From Arthrobacter subterraneus (GTDB taxonomy: Bacteria > Actinomycetota > Actinomycetes > Actinomycetales > Micrococcaceae): a DNA stretch of 64,000 nt. The notes under the pieces are model-generated. The model did not search any database. It saw only the letters and a program-made list of their open reading frames with translations, and was not told the origin of the DNA. Below, piece after piece: positions 56,081-64,000 of this stretch. The stretch's first letter is position 1, and each line of letters begins with the position of its first letter. Where the stretch lies: positions 124,001 through 188,000 of the forward strand of contig NZ_FNDT01000002.1 of the NCBI RefSeq assembly GCF_900099735.1, in the 5' to 3' direction. Position numbers and translations under genes: made by a program.

Positions 56081-57676
56081 ATGTCCGAGCTCTTTGAAGA
56101 CTACGCATCCGTGGCCCGCCGAACAGTCGCCTACGACGAAATGTTCGACGCCGCCAATCACCCCCGGGCGGAGTACCGGCCCGTTGCGGCGGCCCTGGAC
56201 GAGCTCAACCTCGCCGACGTGACCGCCCGCGCGGATTCGATGGCGCGGACCTTCCTTGACCGTGGGGTGACCTTCGACTTTGCAGGGGAGGAGCGGCCCT
56301 TCCCGCTCGATATCGTCCCGCGCGTCATCGCGGGCTCGGACTGGGATGTCCTCGAACGCGGTGTCTCGCAGCGGGTCCGGGCGCTCGAAGCGTTCCTGAA
56401 TGACATCTACGACAAGATGACCGTCGTCAGCGACGGCGTCATTCCCCGGCGTCTGATCACCTCGTCCGCGCACTTCCACCGCGAGGTGGCTGGGTTCGAC
56501 CCGGCCGGCGGGGTGCGCGTGCACATTTCCGGCATCGATGTGGTGCGCGACGACGAGGGCACCTTCCGCGTACTCGAAGACAATGTGCGGGTTCCCAGCG
56601 GCGTCAGCTACGTGCTTGAGAACCGGCGAGCCATGGCGAAGGGCCTGCCCGAGGCCTTCGGGCAACAGCACATCCGCCCGGTCGAGGAGTACCCACGCCG
56701 GCTGCTCGCCGCCCTGCGGAAAACCGCGCCGCCCGGTGTGGAGGATCCCACCGTCGTCGTCCTCACGCCGGGAGTCTTCAACTCGGCCTACTTCGAACAC
56801 ACTCTCCTGGCCGGGCTGATGGGAGTTGAGCTCGTCGAGGGGCGGGACCTCATCTGCCGCGGCAACCGGGTCTACATGCGCACCACCGCGGGTGAGCAGC
56901 GCGTCGATGTGATCTACAAGCGCATCGATGATGAGTTCCTCGACCCCCTGCAGTTCCGGGCGGACTCCGTCCTGGGCTGCCCCGGCCTGGTCAATGCGGC
57001 GCGAGCGGGCATGGTGACCATCGCCAACGCCGTCGGCAACGGCGTCGCCGACGACAAGCTGGTGTACACCTACGTTCCTGACCTGATCCGCTACTACCTC
57101 AGCGAGGAACCGATCATCGCCAACGTCGACACGTTCCGTCTGGAGGAGCCGGCGGCGCGCGAGGAGGTCCTCGACCGCCTGGACGAGCTCGTGGTGAAGC
57201 CGGTGGACGGATCCGGCGGCAAGGGCCTGGTCATCGGCCCGGACGCATCGGCGGAGGAACTCGCTGCCCTTCGGGCCCGGGTTCTCGCCGACCCCCGCGG
57301 CTGGATTGCGCAGCCGGTACTGCAGCTGTCCACCGTACCCACCATGTCCGGCGGCCAGTTCAGCCCGCGTCACGTGGACCTGCGCCCCTTCGCCGTGAAC
57401 GACGGCGAGAACGTCTGGGTGCTTCCTGGAGGGCTGACCCGGGTGGCCATGAAGGAAGGCTCGCTGATCGTCAATTCCAGCCAGGGCGGCGGGTCGAAGG
57501 ACACCTGGGTGGTGGACGGCCAGTCGGACAGCGCACCCGCGGCCCCTGCGGCGGCGCCGCTGCACGAGCGCGTCAGTGTCTGGCCGGTCGAGACCGGCCG
57601 GCAGGACCGCCAGCCCGAGCAACAGCAGCAACAGCACGCGGGAGAGCAAGAAGGAGAGGTGCCGGCAGATGCTTAG
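56081..57676 (+). CDS. Circularly permuted type 2 ATP-grasp protein (DUF404/DUF407)
   Basis: A 531-residue ATP-grasp enzyme of the circularly permuted type. Conserved blocks are DIVPRVIAGSDWDVLERGVSQR, FRVLEDNVRVPSGVSYVLENR, VVVLTPGVFNSAYFEH, and the late VVKPVDGSGGKGLVIGP with Lys and Gly-rich nucleotide contacts. It is predicted to form a peptide or amide bond on an unknown substrate. The C-terminal about 30 residues are Gln- and Glu-rich (EQQQQQH) and outside the fold. The ATG at 56081 fits the family; an upstream GTG at 56048 is possible. It overlaps the alpha-E gene by 8 nt. Confidence 0.92.
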   Translation: MSELFEDYASVARRTVAYDEMFDAANHPRAEYRPVAAALDELNLADVTARADSMARTFLDRGVTFDFAGEERPFPLDIVPRVIAGSDWDVLERGVSQRVRALEAFLNDIYDKMTVVSDGVIPRRLITSSAHFHREVAGFDPAGGVRVHISGIDVVRDDEGTFRVLEDNVRVPSGVSYVLENRRAMAKGLPEAFGQQHIRPVEEYPRRLLAALRKTAPPGVEDPTVVVLTPGVFNSAYFEHTLLAGLMGVELVEGRDLICRGNRVYMRTTAGEQRVDVIYKRIDDEFLDPLQFRADSVLGCPGLVNAARAGMVTIANAVGNGVADDKLVYTYVPDLIRYYLSEEPIIANVDTFRLEEPAAREEVLDRLDELVVKPVDGSGGKGLVIGPDASAEELAALRARVLADPRGWIAQPVLQLSTVPTMSGGQFSPRHVDLRPFAVNDGENVWVLPGGLTRVAMKEGSLIVNSSQGGGSKDTWVVDGQSDSAPAAPAAAPLHERVSVWPVETGRQDRQPEQQQQQHAGEQEGEVPADA

Positions 57677-58595
57677 CCGAATTGCGGAGTCCCTGTTCTG
57701 GATCGGCCGGTATGTTGAGCGCGCCGACGGCACGGCACGGATCCTGGACGTTCACCTTGAGCGCCTGAACCAGATGCCCCGTCCCGTCCAGCGCGACGTG
57801 TCCCGCCAGCTCCTCGGCGTCATGGGCAGCCGTCCCGAGTCTGAAGACTTCGGCCTGCCCGAACTCCTTGAGGCGCTGGCGTTCGACCGCAGCAGCGCCA
57901 CCTCCATTGCCGGCGCTCTCGGGGCCGCCCGGGAAAACGCGCGGCGTGCCCGTGAGACCGTGTCCGGGAGCGTCTGGGAGGGGCTGAACACCACGTGGTA
58001 CGGACTGACGCAGCACCGGAAGGACGTCGTCGGAACGTACCGCTTCTGCCACTGGGTGATCGAACGCACGGCCATGGTGCGCGGTCTTTCCGACACCACC
58101 ATGAGCCACGATGAGAGCTGGCAGTTCCTGGTTCTGGGACGCAGCCTGGAACGGGCAGACATGACCGCCCGGATGCTCTCCACCCGGGACGTCCACGCCT
58201 CCGGCCTGTCCTGGGTGAACATGCTCCGCTGCGCCGGCGCCTACGAGTCCTTCCTCCGTACACGACGGGCTTCCTTCGGGGAACAGCATGCGGCGAAGTT
58301 CCTCTTGCTGGACAGGCTCTTCCCGCGCTCGATCGTCTATGCCCTGAGCGACGCCGAGAAATGCCTGACGAACCTCAATCCCGCCTACCAGAGGGTCGGC
58401 TTCATCAATGATGCCAGCCGGATTGTCGGCCAGGCCCGCACCTTCCTCGAATTCCACCAGACAGATGACTTGATGCTGGAGCTGCCCGAACATATGGAAC
58501 GAGTCCAGAAGGCGTGTGCACGAGCCTCCGATGCTGTCTCACGCACCTACTTCTCCCAGGAAGCGGAGCTGTCCTGGGTTGGGGAGGTCTCATGA
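57669..58595 (+). CDS. Alpha-E domain-containing protein
   Basis: A 308-residue all-helical protein of the alpha-E family (COG2307), starting MLSRIAESLFWIGRYVERADGT, the hallmark N-terminus. Further blocks are ARRARETVSGSVWEGLN, FLVLGRSLERADMTARML and LLLDRLFPRSIVYAL. No enzyme activity is established; it is thought to act with the adjacent ATP-grasp protein and transglutaminase. AAGGAGAGG precedes the ATG at 57669. It overlaps the ATP-grasp gene by 8 nt and the transglutaminase gene by 4 nt (ATGA). Confidence 0.93.
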   Translation: MLSRIAESLFWIGRYVERADGTARILDVHLERLNQMPRPVQRDVSRQLLGVMGSRPESEDFGLPELLEALAFDRSSATSIAGALGAARENARRARETVSGSVWEGLNTTWYGLTQHRKDVVGTYRFCHWVIERTAMVRGLSDTTMSHDESWQFLVLGRSLERADMTARMLSTRDVHASGLSWVNMLRCAGAYESFLRTRRASFGEQHAAKFLLLDRLFPRSIVYALSDAEKCLTNLNPAYQRVGFINDASRIVGQARTFLEFHQTDDLMLELPEHMERVQKACARASDAVSRTYFSQEAELSWVGEVS

Positions 58596-59443
58596 CCCGC
58601 CTGCTGATCGACCACCGCACAGGGTACGACTACCTGCGCCGCGTGTCCCTGTCCTACAACGAGGCGCGCATGACGCCGCTGACCGATTCGCAGCAGGTCG
58701 TGCTCGAGTCCACGATCAGCCTGAATCCGTCGAGCGCCTCCATGGCGACGTACCGCGATTACTGGGGAACCCGCGTCACCTCGTTCGATGTGCAGGTCCC
58801 TCACGACCGGCTCGAGGTGTCCGCCCGGACCCTCGTCGAGGTGAGCCGCACCGAACGGATCCCGTCGCCGGAAGAGGTGGTGGGCTGGGAGCAGCTGCGG
58901 TCCGACGACGTCCTGAACGACTACGCGGACTGGCTTTCGGACACCCATTTGACGGCACCGAACGAGGAAATCCGTGAACTCGTGAAGGGCGTCGTCGGCA
59001 ACCAGGACCCCCACTCCGCCGCGCACGGCATCTTCGACTGGCTCAAGGAGGAAATGCAGTACGTCCAGGGGGTCACCGGGGTGCAGTCCAACGCGCGCGA
59101 CGCGTGGGCCGAACGCCAGGGCGTGTGCCAGGATCTCGCTCACGTCGCGATCGGCGCACTGCGGAGCCTCGGAATTCCGGCCCGCTACATCTCGGGTTAC
59201 CTTCACCCCCGCCGGACGGCGGGCGTGGGCGAGGCGGTGGCCGGCCAGTCACACGCCTGGGTGGAATGGTGGGACGGCGAGTGGCGGGGCTGGGATCCGA
59301 CCAACAGCGGTCCGGTGAGCGACTTTCATGTGTCCGTGGCCCGGGGCCGCGACTACCGCGATGTCTCGCCGCTGAAGGGCATCCTTTCGGGCGGCGGCGG
59401 ATCAACCCTGAACGTGACGGTGGAAATCACCCGCGTAGCGTAA
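58592..59443 (+). CDS. Transglutaminase-like cysteine peptidase family protein
   Basis: A 283-residue transglutaminase-fold protein. An N-terminal beta domain (starting RLLIDHRTGYDYLRRVSLSYNEARM) precedes the papain-like core with the triad C179 (GVCQDLAH), H221 (SHAWVEWW) and D235 (GWDPTN). Members of this group act as peptidases or amide-forming enzymes. It completes the ATP-grasp/alpha-E/transglutaminase operon. No signal peptide or membrane helix is visible, so it acts in the cytoplasm. A hairpin terminator follows 2 nt after the stop. Confidence 0.93.
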   Translation: MTRLLIDHRTGYDYLRRVSLSYNEARMTPLTDSQQVVLESTISLNPSSASMATYRDYWGTRVTSFDVQVPHDRLEVSARTLVEVSRTERIPSPEEVVGWEQLRSDDVLNDYADWLSDTHLTAPNEEIRELVKGVVGNQDPHSAAHGIFDWLKEEMQYVQGVTGVQSNARDAWAERQGVCQDLAHVAIGALRSLGIPARYISGYLHPRRTAGVGEAVAGQSHAWVEWWDGEWRGWDPTNSGPVSDFHVSVARGRDYRDVSPLKGILSGGGGSTLNVTVEITRVA

Positions 59444-59444
59444 C

Positions 59445-59471
59445 GGGCAGCCGCCTATCCGGCGGCTGCCC
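59445..59471. terminator. Bidirectional hairpin between transglutaminase and glgC
   Basis: GGGCAGCCGCC (59445-59455) and GGCGGCTGCCC (59461-59471) form a perfect 11-bp stem with a TATCC loop in the 44-nt gap between convergent genes. It can terminate transcripts from both sides. Confidence 0.8.
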
Positions 59472-59487
59472 CGCGGGTGGAAACCCG

Positions 59488-60729
59488 CTACTCCTGGACG
59501 ATCTGGCCCTTGCTGAGGATGGTGAGTCCGGAGTCCGTCACCGTGAAGCCCCGGCTGAGGTCCATCTCCCGGTCGACGCCGATCTTCGCTCCCGGCGGGA
59601 TGTGGACGTTCTTGTCGATGATCGCCTTGCGGACCACCGCCCCCGCACCGATGGTCACATGATCGAGCAGGACGGATCCGGACACGTCCGCGCCCTCGTC
59701 AACGAAGACATCCGTAGCGAGGACGGACCCCTGCACCGCGCCGCCCGAAATGACGACGCCGTTGGACACGATCGAGTCATGGGCGACGCCCGAGACGCCG
59801 GTGGCGCTGCGTACGAACTTGGCGGGCGGGGAAATGCTCTGCCGGGTATAAATGGGCCATTCGAGGTTGTACAGGTTGAACAGCGGCAGCGGCGTGATGA
59901 GGTCCATGTTGGCGTCGTAATAGGAATCCAGGGTGCCGACGTCGCGCCAGTACTGGCTGTCCCGCTCGGTGGATCCGGGGATTTCATTGGTGGTGAAGTC
60001 GTAGACGGCCGCATCTCCGCGCTCCACGAAGTGCGGGATGATGTCCCCGCCCATATCGTGTTTGGTGTTCAGCCGTGCCGCGTCGATCTCAAGCGCCTCA
60101 ATGAGCGCGTCGGTGTTGAACACGTAATTGCCCATCGACGCCAGGAAGCTGTCCGGGTCATCGGGCAGCCCGGGCGTGGTTGACGGCTTCTCGACGAATG
60201 CCGAGATGCGCCCCGGGTTTGCCTGGTCCACCTCGATGACGCCGAACTGGTCGGCAAGGTGCAGCGGCTGGCGCACCGCAGCGACACTCACCGACGCGCC
60301 GCTCCTGATGTGCTCCTGCACCATCTGTTCGAAATCCATGCGGTACACGTGATCGGCCCCTACGACCACCACGATGTCCGGATGGGCATCATGAATCAGG
60401 TTGAGGGACTGGTAGATGGCGTTGGCGCTGCCCAGGAACCAGCTCTTGCCGCGGCGCTGCTGGGCCGGGACTGAGGCGATGTACTGCTGAAGCTGGGTGG
60501 ACATCCGCCAGGTCTCGGAGATGTGGCGGTCCAGGCTGTGGGATTTGTACTGGGTGAGCACCACGATCTGCAGATAGCCGGAGTTCACCACATTGGACAG
60601 GGCGAAGTCGATCAGGCGGTAGCTTCCTGCGAACGGGACCGCGGGTTTCGCCCGGTCCGCTGTGAGCGGCATGAGCCGCTTTCCTTCGCCGCCTGCCAGT
60701 ACCACCGCGAGCACTTTTTTGACTGCCAC
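59488..60729 (-). CDS. glgC: Glucose-1-phosphate adenylyltransferase
   Basis: A 413-residue nucleotidyltransferase making ADP-glucose for glycogen. The N-terminal nucleotide loop is [34 protein letters not shown] and the sugar-binding FVEKPST and [15 protein letters not shown] blocks are typical, and the C-terminal part is a left-handed beta-helix. The Arg- and Lys-containing N-terminus suggests the usual allosteric control by glycolytic intermediates. GAAGGGGATG precedes the GTG. It is divergent from glgA with 85 bp between starts. Confidence 0.96.
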   Translation of the reverse strand: MAVKKVLAVVLAGGEGKRLMPLTADRAKPAVPFAGSYRLIDFALSNVVNSGYLQIVVLTQYKSHSLDRHISETWRMSTQLQQYIASVPAQQRRGKSWFLGSANAIYQSLNLIHDAHPDIVVVVGADHVYRMDFEQMVQEHIRSGASVSVAAVRQPLHLADQFGVIEVDQANPGRISAFVEKPSTTPGLPDDPDSFLASMGNYVFNTDALIEALEIDAARLNTKHDMGGDIIPHFVERGDAAVYDFTTNEIPGSTERDSQYWRDVGTLDSYYDANMDLITPLPLFNLYNLEWPIYTRQSISPPAKFVRSATGVSGVAHDSIVSNGVVISGGAVQGSVLATDVFVDEGADVSGSVLLDHVTIGAGAVVRKAIIDKNVHIPPGAKIGVDREMDLSRGFTVTDSGLTILSKGQIVQE

Positions 60730-60802
60730 GGTTCATCCCCTTCCGCTCGTCCTTGAGTATGACCTCGTTCGACTCACACTAGAGGACTGGCCCCGCCTGC
60801 AC

Positions 60803-60808
60803 TACGTT
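60803..60808 (+). promoter_or_regulatory. -10 element of a leaderless glgA promoter
   Basis: TACGTT precedes the GTG at 60815 by exactly 6 nt, with no ribosome binding site between. Its presence decides the glgA start over the in-frame ATG at 60662, which lies inside the divergent glgC gene. Confidence 0.5.
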
Positions 60809-60814
60809 GGAAAC

Positions 60815-62008
60815 GTGCGAATAGACATTGTGACAAAAGAGTTCCCGCCGGAGATCTATGGGGGCGCAGGTGTTCACGTCGCGGAACTGGCCCGCGTGCT
60901 TGCCGGGCGTGTCGATCTGGGCGTCCACTGCTTCGGTGCGCCGCGGGAGGCTGACTACCATGGCGCCCGGGTGAGCACCTATGGCGTACCCCAGAACCTT
61001 GCCGATGCCAACGCGGCGGTCCAGACCCTGGGTACGGATCTGTCCATACTGCAGGGCATCGCCGGCGCCGATCTGGTGCACTCGCACACCTGGTACGCCA
61101 ACATGGCCGGCCATCTCGCCTCCCTCCTGCACGGCATCCCGCACGTCCTCAGCGCGCACAGCCTGGAGCCGCTTCGCCCCTGGAAGGCCGAGCAGCTCGG
61201 CGGCGGCTATGCGCTGTCGTCCTGGGTCGAGAAAACGGCCTACGAGGCGGCAGCGGCTGTCATCGCCGTATCGGACGGAATGCGCCAGGATATTCTGCGC
61301 TGCTATCCGGATGTTGATCCTGCACGGGTCCAGGTGGTCCACAACGGTGTCGACACCGAAGCGTGGGCCCCGGACCGCAATGACGACGCCGTCCGCGCAC
61401 TGGGAATCGACCCGGACCGTCCCAGCGTCGTATTCGTCGGCCGCAACACGCGTCAGAAGGGCGTCCCGTACCTGCTGCGCGCTGCGGCGAAGATCCCGTC
61501 GGACGTCCAGCTGGTGCTTTGCCTGGGCGCCGCTGACACGCCGGAACTCGCGGCTGAAACCGCGCGGCTGATCGATGACCTTGAAGCCCGGCGCGGATCA
61601 GTGATCCTCATCGAACGGATGCTCCCGCGGCACGAGCTGATCCAGATTCTCAGTACCGCCACGGTCTTCGCGTGCCCCTCCATCTACGAGCCGCTGGGCA
61701 TTGTGAACCTTGAGGCCATGGCGTGCGGGGCGGCCGTCGTCGCAAGCGCAACCGGCGGAATCCCCGAAGTGGTCGAGGACGGTGTGACCGGCACCCTCGT
61801 TCCTTTGGAACAGGTGCAGGACGGTACGGGCACGCCGCTGGATCCGGAGGGATTTGTGAACGATTTCGCGGAGGCCGTCAACGCCCTGGTCGCCGACCCA
61901 GAGCGCGCCCGCTCCATGGGAAAACGCGGGCGTACCCGGGCCGAGGAGCACTTCTCGTGGGACTCGATCGCGGAGTCCACCCTGAATGTCTACCGTTCGG
62001 TTCTCTAG
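60815..62008 (+). CDS. glgA: Glycogen synthase, GT4 family
   Basis: A 397-residue retaining glycosyltransferase of the GT4 type found in actinobacteria (GlgA/GlgM group), different from the classical GT5 enzyme. The N-terminal donor fold begins MRIDIVTKEFPPEIYGGAGVHV, VHNGVDTEAW and VGRNTRQKG form the hinge, and the catalytic E-x7-E is in EPLGIVNLEAM near residue 296. It uses ADP-glucose, either to extend alpha-glucan or, as in mycobacterial GlgM, to make maltose 1-phosphate; sequence alone does not decide. The divergent glgC-glgA pair parallels Rv1213-Rv1212c. The stop shares CTAG with the convergent oxidase gene. Confidence 0.94.
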   Translation: MRIDIVTKEFPPEIYGGAGVHVAELARVLAGRVDLGVHCFGAPREADYHGARVSTYGVPQNLADANAAVQTLGTDLSILQGIAGADLVHSHTWYANMAGHLASLLHGIPHVLSAHSLEPLRPWKAEQLGGGYALSSWVEKTAYEAAAAVIAVSDGMRQDILRCYPDVDPARVQVVHNGVDTEAWAPDRNDDAVRALGIDPDRPSVVFVGRNTRQKGVPYLLRAAAKIPSDVQLVLCLGAADTPELAAETARLIDDLEARRGSVILIERMLPRHELIQILSTATVFACPSIYEPLGIVNLEAMACGAAVVASATGGIPEVVEDGVTGTLVPLEQVQDGTGTPLDPEGFVNDFAEAVNALVADPERARSMGKRGRTRAEEHFSWDSIAESTLNVYRSVL

Positions 62009-64000
62009 CTCCTGCCCGCCTTCCGGGCGATAAGGGTCTTCTCGTCCAGCGGCGCGTCGGGGCTCGCCCGCAGGATCCGCGCATATTCCCGCGATTCGTC
62101 CTGCCGCCTGCGCTCGGCGCCGGTGGCGATGGCGGCGCGCAGGTGGTCGGGACCGTAGCCGAACGCGTCAACCAGGTCGACGGCGTGCGGGCGAAGCTTC
62201 AGCAGCAGCCGGTTGATGTAGGGGCCGAGCGTCCGGGCGCGCTGGGCGGAGAGCCGGCCGTTCATCAGATACCACCCGAGATTGTCTTCGATGAGGCACA
62301 AGCCGAAGAGGTCGCGCAGCCACGTGAGCACCTGCCGGGTGCCCGGATCCCCGGTTCGGGGAAGGGCCGCTGTGAACGCTTCCCACTGCAGGAGTTCGGC
62401 GTGCGCGCGGGCCGCCTGGATGAGTTCCTGCTGGTGCTGGTTGAAGACGGCGGCTGCCTGCGCCGGGGGAAGCCTGCGCGCGCCCCGGAGAGCGGCGGCC
62501 AGTTCGCCCACCATGGTGTCCACACGTCCGCAGAGAAGCTCGTGCTGCGTTCCCTCGTCGCGCAGCGCAATCGCTGACTTTCGCTCCGACCCGGTGTCGA
62601 CGACGGTCTGGAGCACCCGGCGAAGACCGGTCCTGTGGAGTGTCCGGTCTGCAGCCTGGGTGGCGACGAAGCGGGCGAGGACACCGAAATCAACCCCCTG
62701 GAACTCCTTGGCGTAGTCGGCGAGCAGCCGCTTGGCCACCAGCTGCAGCAGGACGTTGTTGTCGCCCTCGAAGGTGGTGTAGACGTCAAGGTCAGCGCGC
62801 AGGGACGTATACCTGTTCTCGGTGAGGAAACCGGCACCGCCGCTGGCTTCCCTACACTCCTGGAGAGTGTCGAGGGCGTGCCAGGTGGACAGCGGCTTCA
62901 GCGCCGCGGCAAGAGTCTCGAGGTCCTGCCGGTCCTCGTCGCTGGCATGCTCACCGGAGAAGACGCCGTCGAACTTGGTGAGCAGCTCCTCATGGGCGAA
63001 GGATGCGGCATAGGTGGTTGCAAGGCGGGGAAGGAGCCTGCGCTGGTGGAGCTGGTAGTCGAGGAGTACCTCTTCGGACAGTTCCGACCCTGTGGTGAAC
63101 TGACGGCGCTCCACCGAATACTGGATGGCGGTCTTGAGGGCCAGTTTGCTGGCAGCCACGGCGGCGCCGTCGAGCGAAACCCTGCCCTGGACGAGAGTGC
63201 CCAGCATCGTGAAGAACCGGCGGCCGGGCGATTCGATCGGGGAGGTGTAGGTGCCGTCCTCGCTGACGCTTCCATACCGGTCGAGCAGGTGAGCGCGGGG
63301 TACCCGCACATGGGTGAAGTGCAGCCGTCCGTTGTCGATGCCGTTCAGTCCGCCTTTAAGCCCGTCGTCCTCCCCTCCGATACCCTCAAGGAAGTTCCCT
63401 GCGTCGTCCCGCAGCGGCACGTACAGCGCATGCACGCCGTGGTTCACCCCGCGCGTGATCAACTGTGCGAAGACAACTGCTGCCTTCCCATCGATGGCTG
63501 CGTTGCCGATGTAGTCCTTCCAGGCGGCACGGAACGGCGTGTGCAGGACAAACTCGTTGGTCTCCGGCTGGAAGGTGGCGGTGGTGGCGATGCTCGATAC
63601 ATCCGACCCATGGCCCGTCTCCGTCATGGCAAAGCAGCCCGGGATGTCCATGTTCATGATGCCCGGTAGCCACCGGCTGTGGTGCTCCTCGGTGCCCAGG
63701 TGGAGAACCGCTGCTCCGAACAGTCCCCACTGGACACCTGCCTTGATCTGGAGGGAAGGATCAGCGACCACCAGTTCCTCGAAGCCGGCGATATTCCCGC
63801 CGTGATCGTCCGATCCGCCCAGCCCGCTCGGGAACGCACGGTGCACAGCCTTGTTCCGCACGAGCAGGTGAAGCTGGTCGAGGCAGCGCGCGCGGTGCTC
63901 TGCGGAGGTGGCCCCCTCTACCTTGTGCAGGGCCGGGTCGGCGGCGAGCGCGCGGGCGGTTCGCCGGGAGTCCGCCCAGCGGCCGAGCAACTGCTCGCCG
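62005..64000 (-). CDS. Acyl-CoA oxidase/dehydrogenase family protein, 5' end beyond window
   Basis: At least 664 residues of a flavoenzyme resembling peroxisomal acyl-CoA oxidases, with MTETGHGSDVSSIAT (flavin-binding region), YIGNAA, YSVERRQF, and a C-terminal oxidase domain with GGAGFLTENRYTSLR. The frame is open to the right edge without a credible start (only a TTG at 63990), so the N-terminus lies outside. Oxidases reduce oxygen to hydrogen peroxide while desaturating acyl-CoA, starting beta-oxidation. Its last codon shares CTAG with glgA. Confidence 0.92.
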   Translation of the reverse strand, partial: GEQLLGRWADSRRTARALAADPALHKVEGATSAEHRARCLDQLHLLVRNKAVHRAFPSGLGGSDDHGGNIAGFEELVVADPSLQIKAGVQWGLFGAAVLHLGTEEHHSRWLPGIMNMDIPGCFAMTETGHGSDVSSIATTATFQPETNEFVLHTPFRAAWKDYIGNAAIDGKAAVVFAQLITRGVNHGVHALYVPLRDDAGNFLEGIGGEDDGLKGGLNGIDNGRLHFTHVRVPRAHLLDRYGSVSEDGTYTSPIESPGRRFFTMLGTLVQGRVSLDGAAVAASKLALKTAIQYSVERRQFTTGSELSEEVLLDYQLHQRRLLPRLATTYAASFAHEELLTKFDGVFSGEHASDEDRQDLETLAAALKPLSTWHALDTLQECREASGGAGFLTENRYTSLRADLDVYTTFEGDNNVLLQLVAKRLLADYAKEFQGVDFGVLARFVATQAADRTLHRTGLRRVLQTVVDTGSERKSAIALRDEGTQHELLCGRVDTMVGELAAALRGARRLPPAQAAAVFNQHQQELIQAARAHAELLQWEAFTAALPRTGDPGTRQVLTWLRDLFGLCLIEDNLGWYLMNGRLSAQRARTLGPYINRLLLKLRPHAVDLVDAFGYGPDHLRAAIATGAERRRQDESREYARILRASPDAPLDEKTLIARKAGRS

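Noticed and set aside
60662-60814. Upstream extension of glgA
   Set aside because: It lies within the 5' end of divergent glgC and the spacer; the family start MRIDIVTKEFPPE is at GTG 60815 behind a suitable -10.

Overview
The window is a GC-rich, densely packed chromosomal segment from a high-GC Gram-positive bacterium. Gene content, protein motifs and gene order fit an Arthrobacter-like member of the Micrococcaceae (inference from recognition, not from a search). Nothing in it looks like a prophage, insertion sequence, CRISPR array, rRNA or tRNA gene. Almost every base is coding, many neighbours overlap by 1 to 20 nt, and GTG starts are common. Several genes carry a TAnnnT -10 box only 6 to 8 nt before the start codon, the layout of leaderless mRNAs.

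Layout. 1-4.7 kb (minus strand): a truncated S33-family hydrolase, a GNAT acetyltransferase, a Ski2-like helicase and a metallo-beta-lactamase-fold hydrolase. 4.7-14.5 kb (plus): a small GntR regulator, SOS-controlled uvrA, a HAD phosphatase and an acyltransferase, uvrC, then the conserved trio rapZ-yvcK-whiA. 14.7-19.4 kb (plus): sodA, the glycolytic run gap-pgk-tpiA, secG and rbpA. 19.4-27.7 kb (minus): one pentose-phosphate operon, tkt-tal-pgi-zwf-opcA-pgl. 27.7-32.6 kb: heme genes ctaB and ctaA, a DapA-fold aldolase and a two-gene ABC exporter. 32.7-38.0 kb (plus): the Fe-S assembly operon sufR-sufB-sufD-Rieske-sufC-sufT, lacking sufS and sufU. 38.1-43.5 kb: a macro-domain hydrolase, an acyl-CoA ligase/thiolase pair, and the convergent biotin ECF transporter bioY-bioM-bioN. 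43.6-53.4 kb: an ABC-F protein, SURF1 with two small proteins, two short-chain dehydrogenases, serB, an ABC ATPase, a TSUP permease, an rRNA methyltransferase, rpmE2 and a domain-swapped lipoate ligase. 53.3-64.0 kb: an M1 aminopeptidase, the circularly permuted ATP-grasp/alpha-E/transglutaminase trio, divergent glgC and glgA, and a truncated acyl-CoA oxidase.

How the parts fit. Central carbon metabolism dominates: lower glycolysis, the complete oxidative and non-oxidative pentose-phosphate pathway with its OpcA assembly factor, glycogen synthesis, and the carbon-flux regulator YvcK. ctaA, ctaB and SURF1 serve heme-copper oxidase assembly. The suf operon, the biotin importer and the lipoate ligase serve cofactor supply. 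From memory, the order uvrC-rapZ-yvcK-whiA ... gap-pgk-tpi-secG ... pgl-opcA-zwf-tal-tkt ... ctaB ... sufR-sufB-sufD-sufC parallels the Rv1420-Rv1466 region of Mycobacterium tuberculosis, so much of the window appears to be an ancient actinobacterial backbone.

The least understood parts are: the ATP-grasp/alpha-E/transglutaminase trio; the ligase/thiolase pair beside the biotin transporter, whose thiolase has Ser in place of the second catalytic Cys; the lipoate ligase with its accessory domain at the N-terminus; and palindromic operators before sufR and between bioY and the ABC-F gene.
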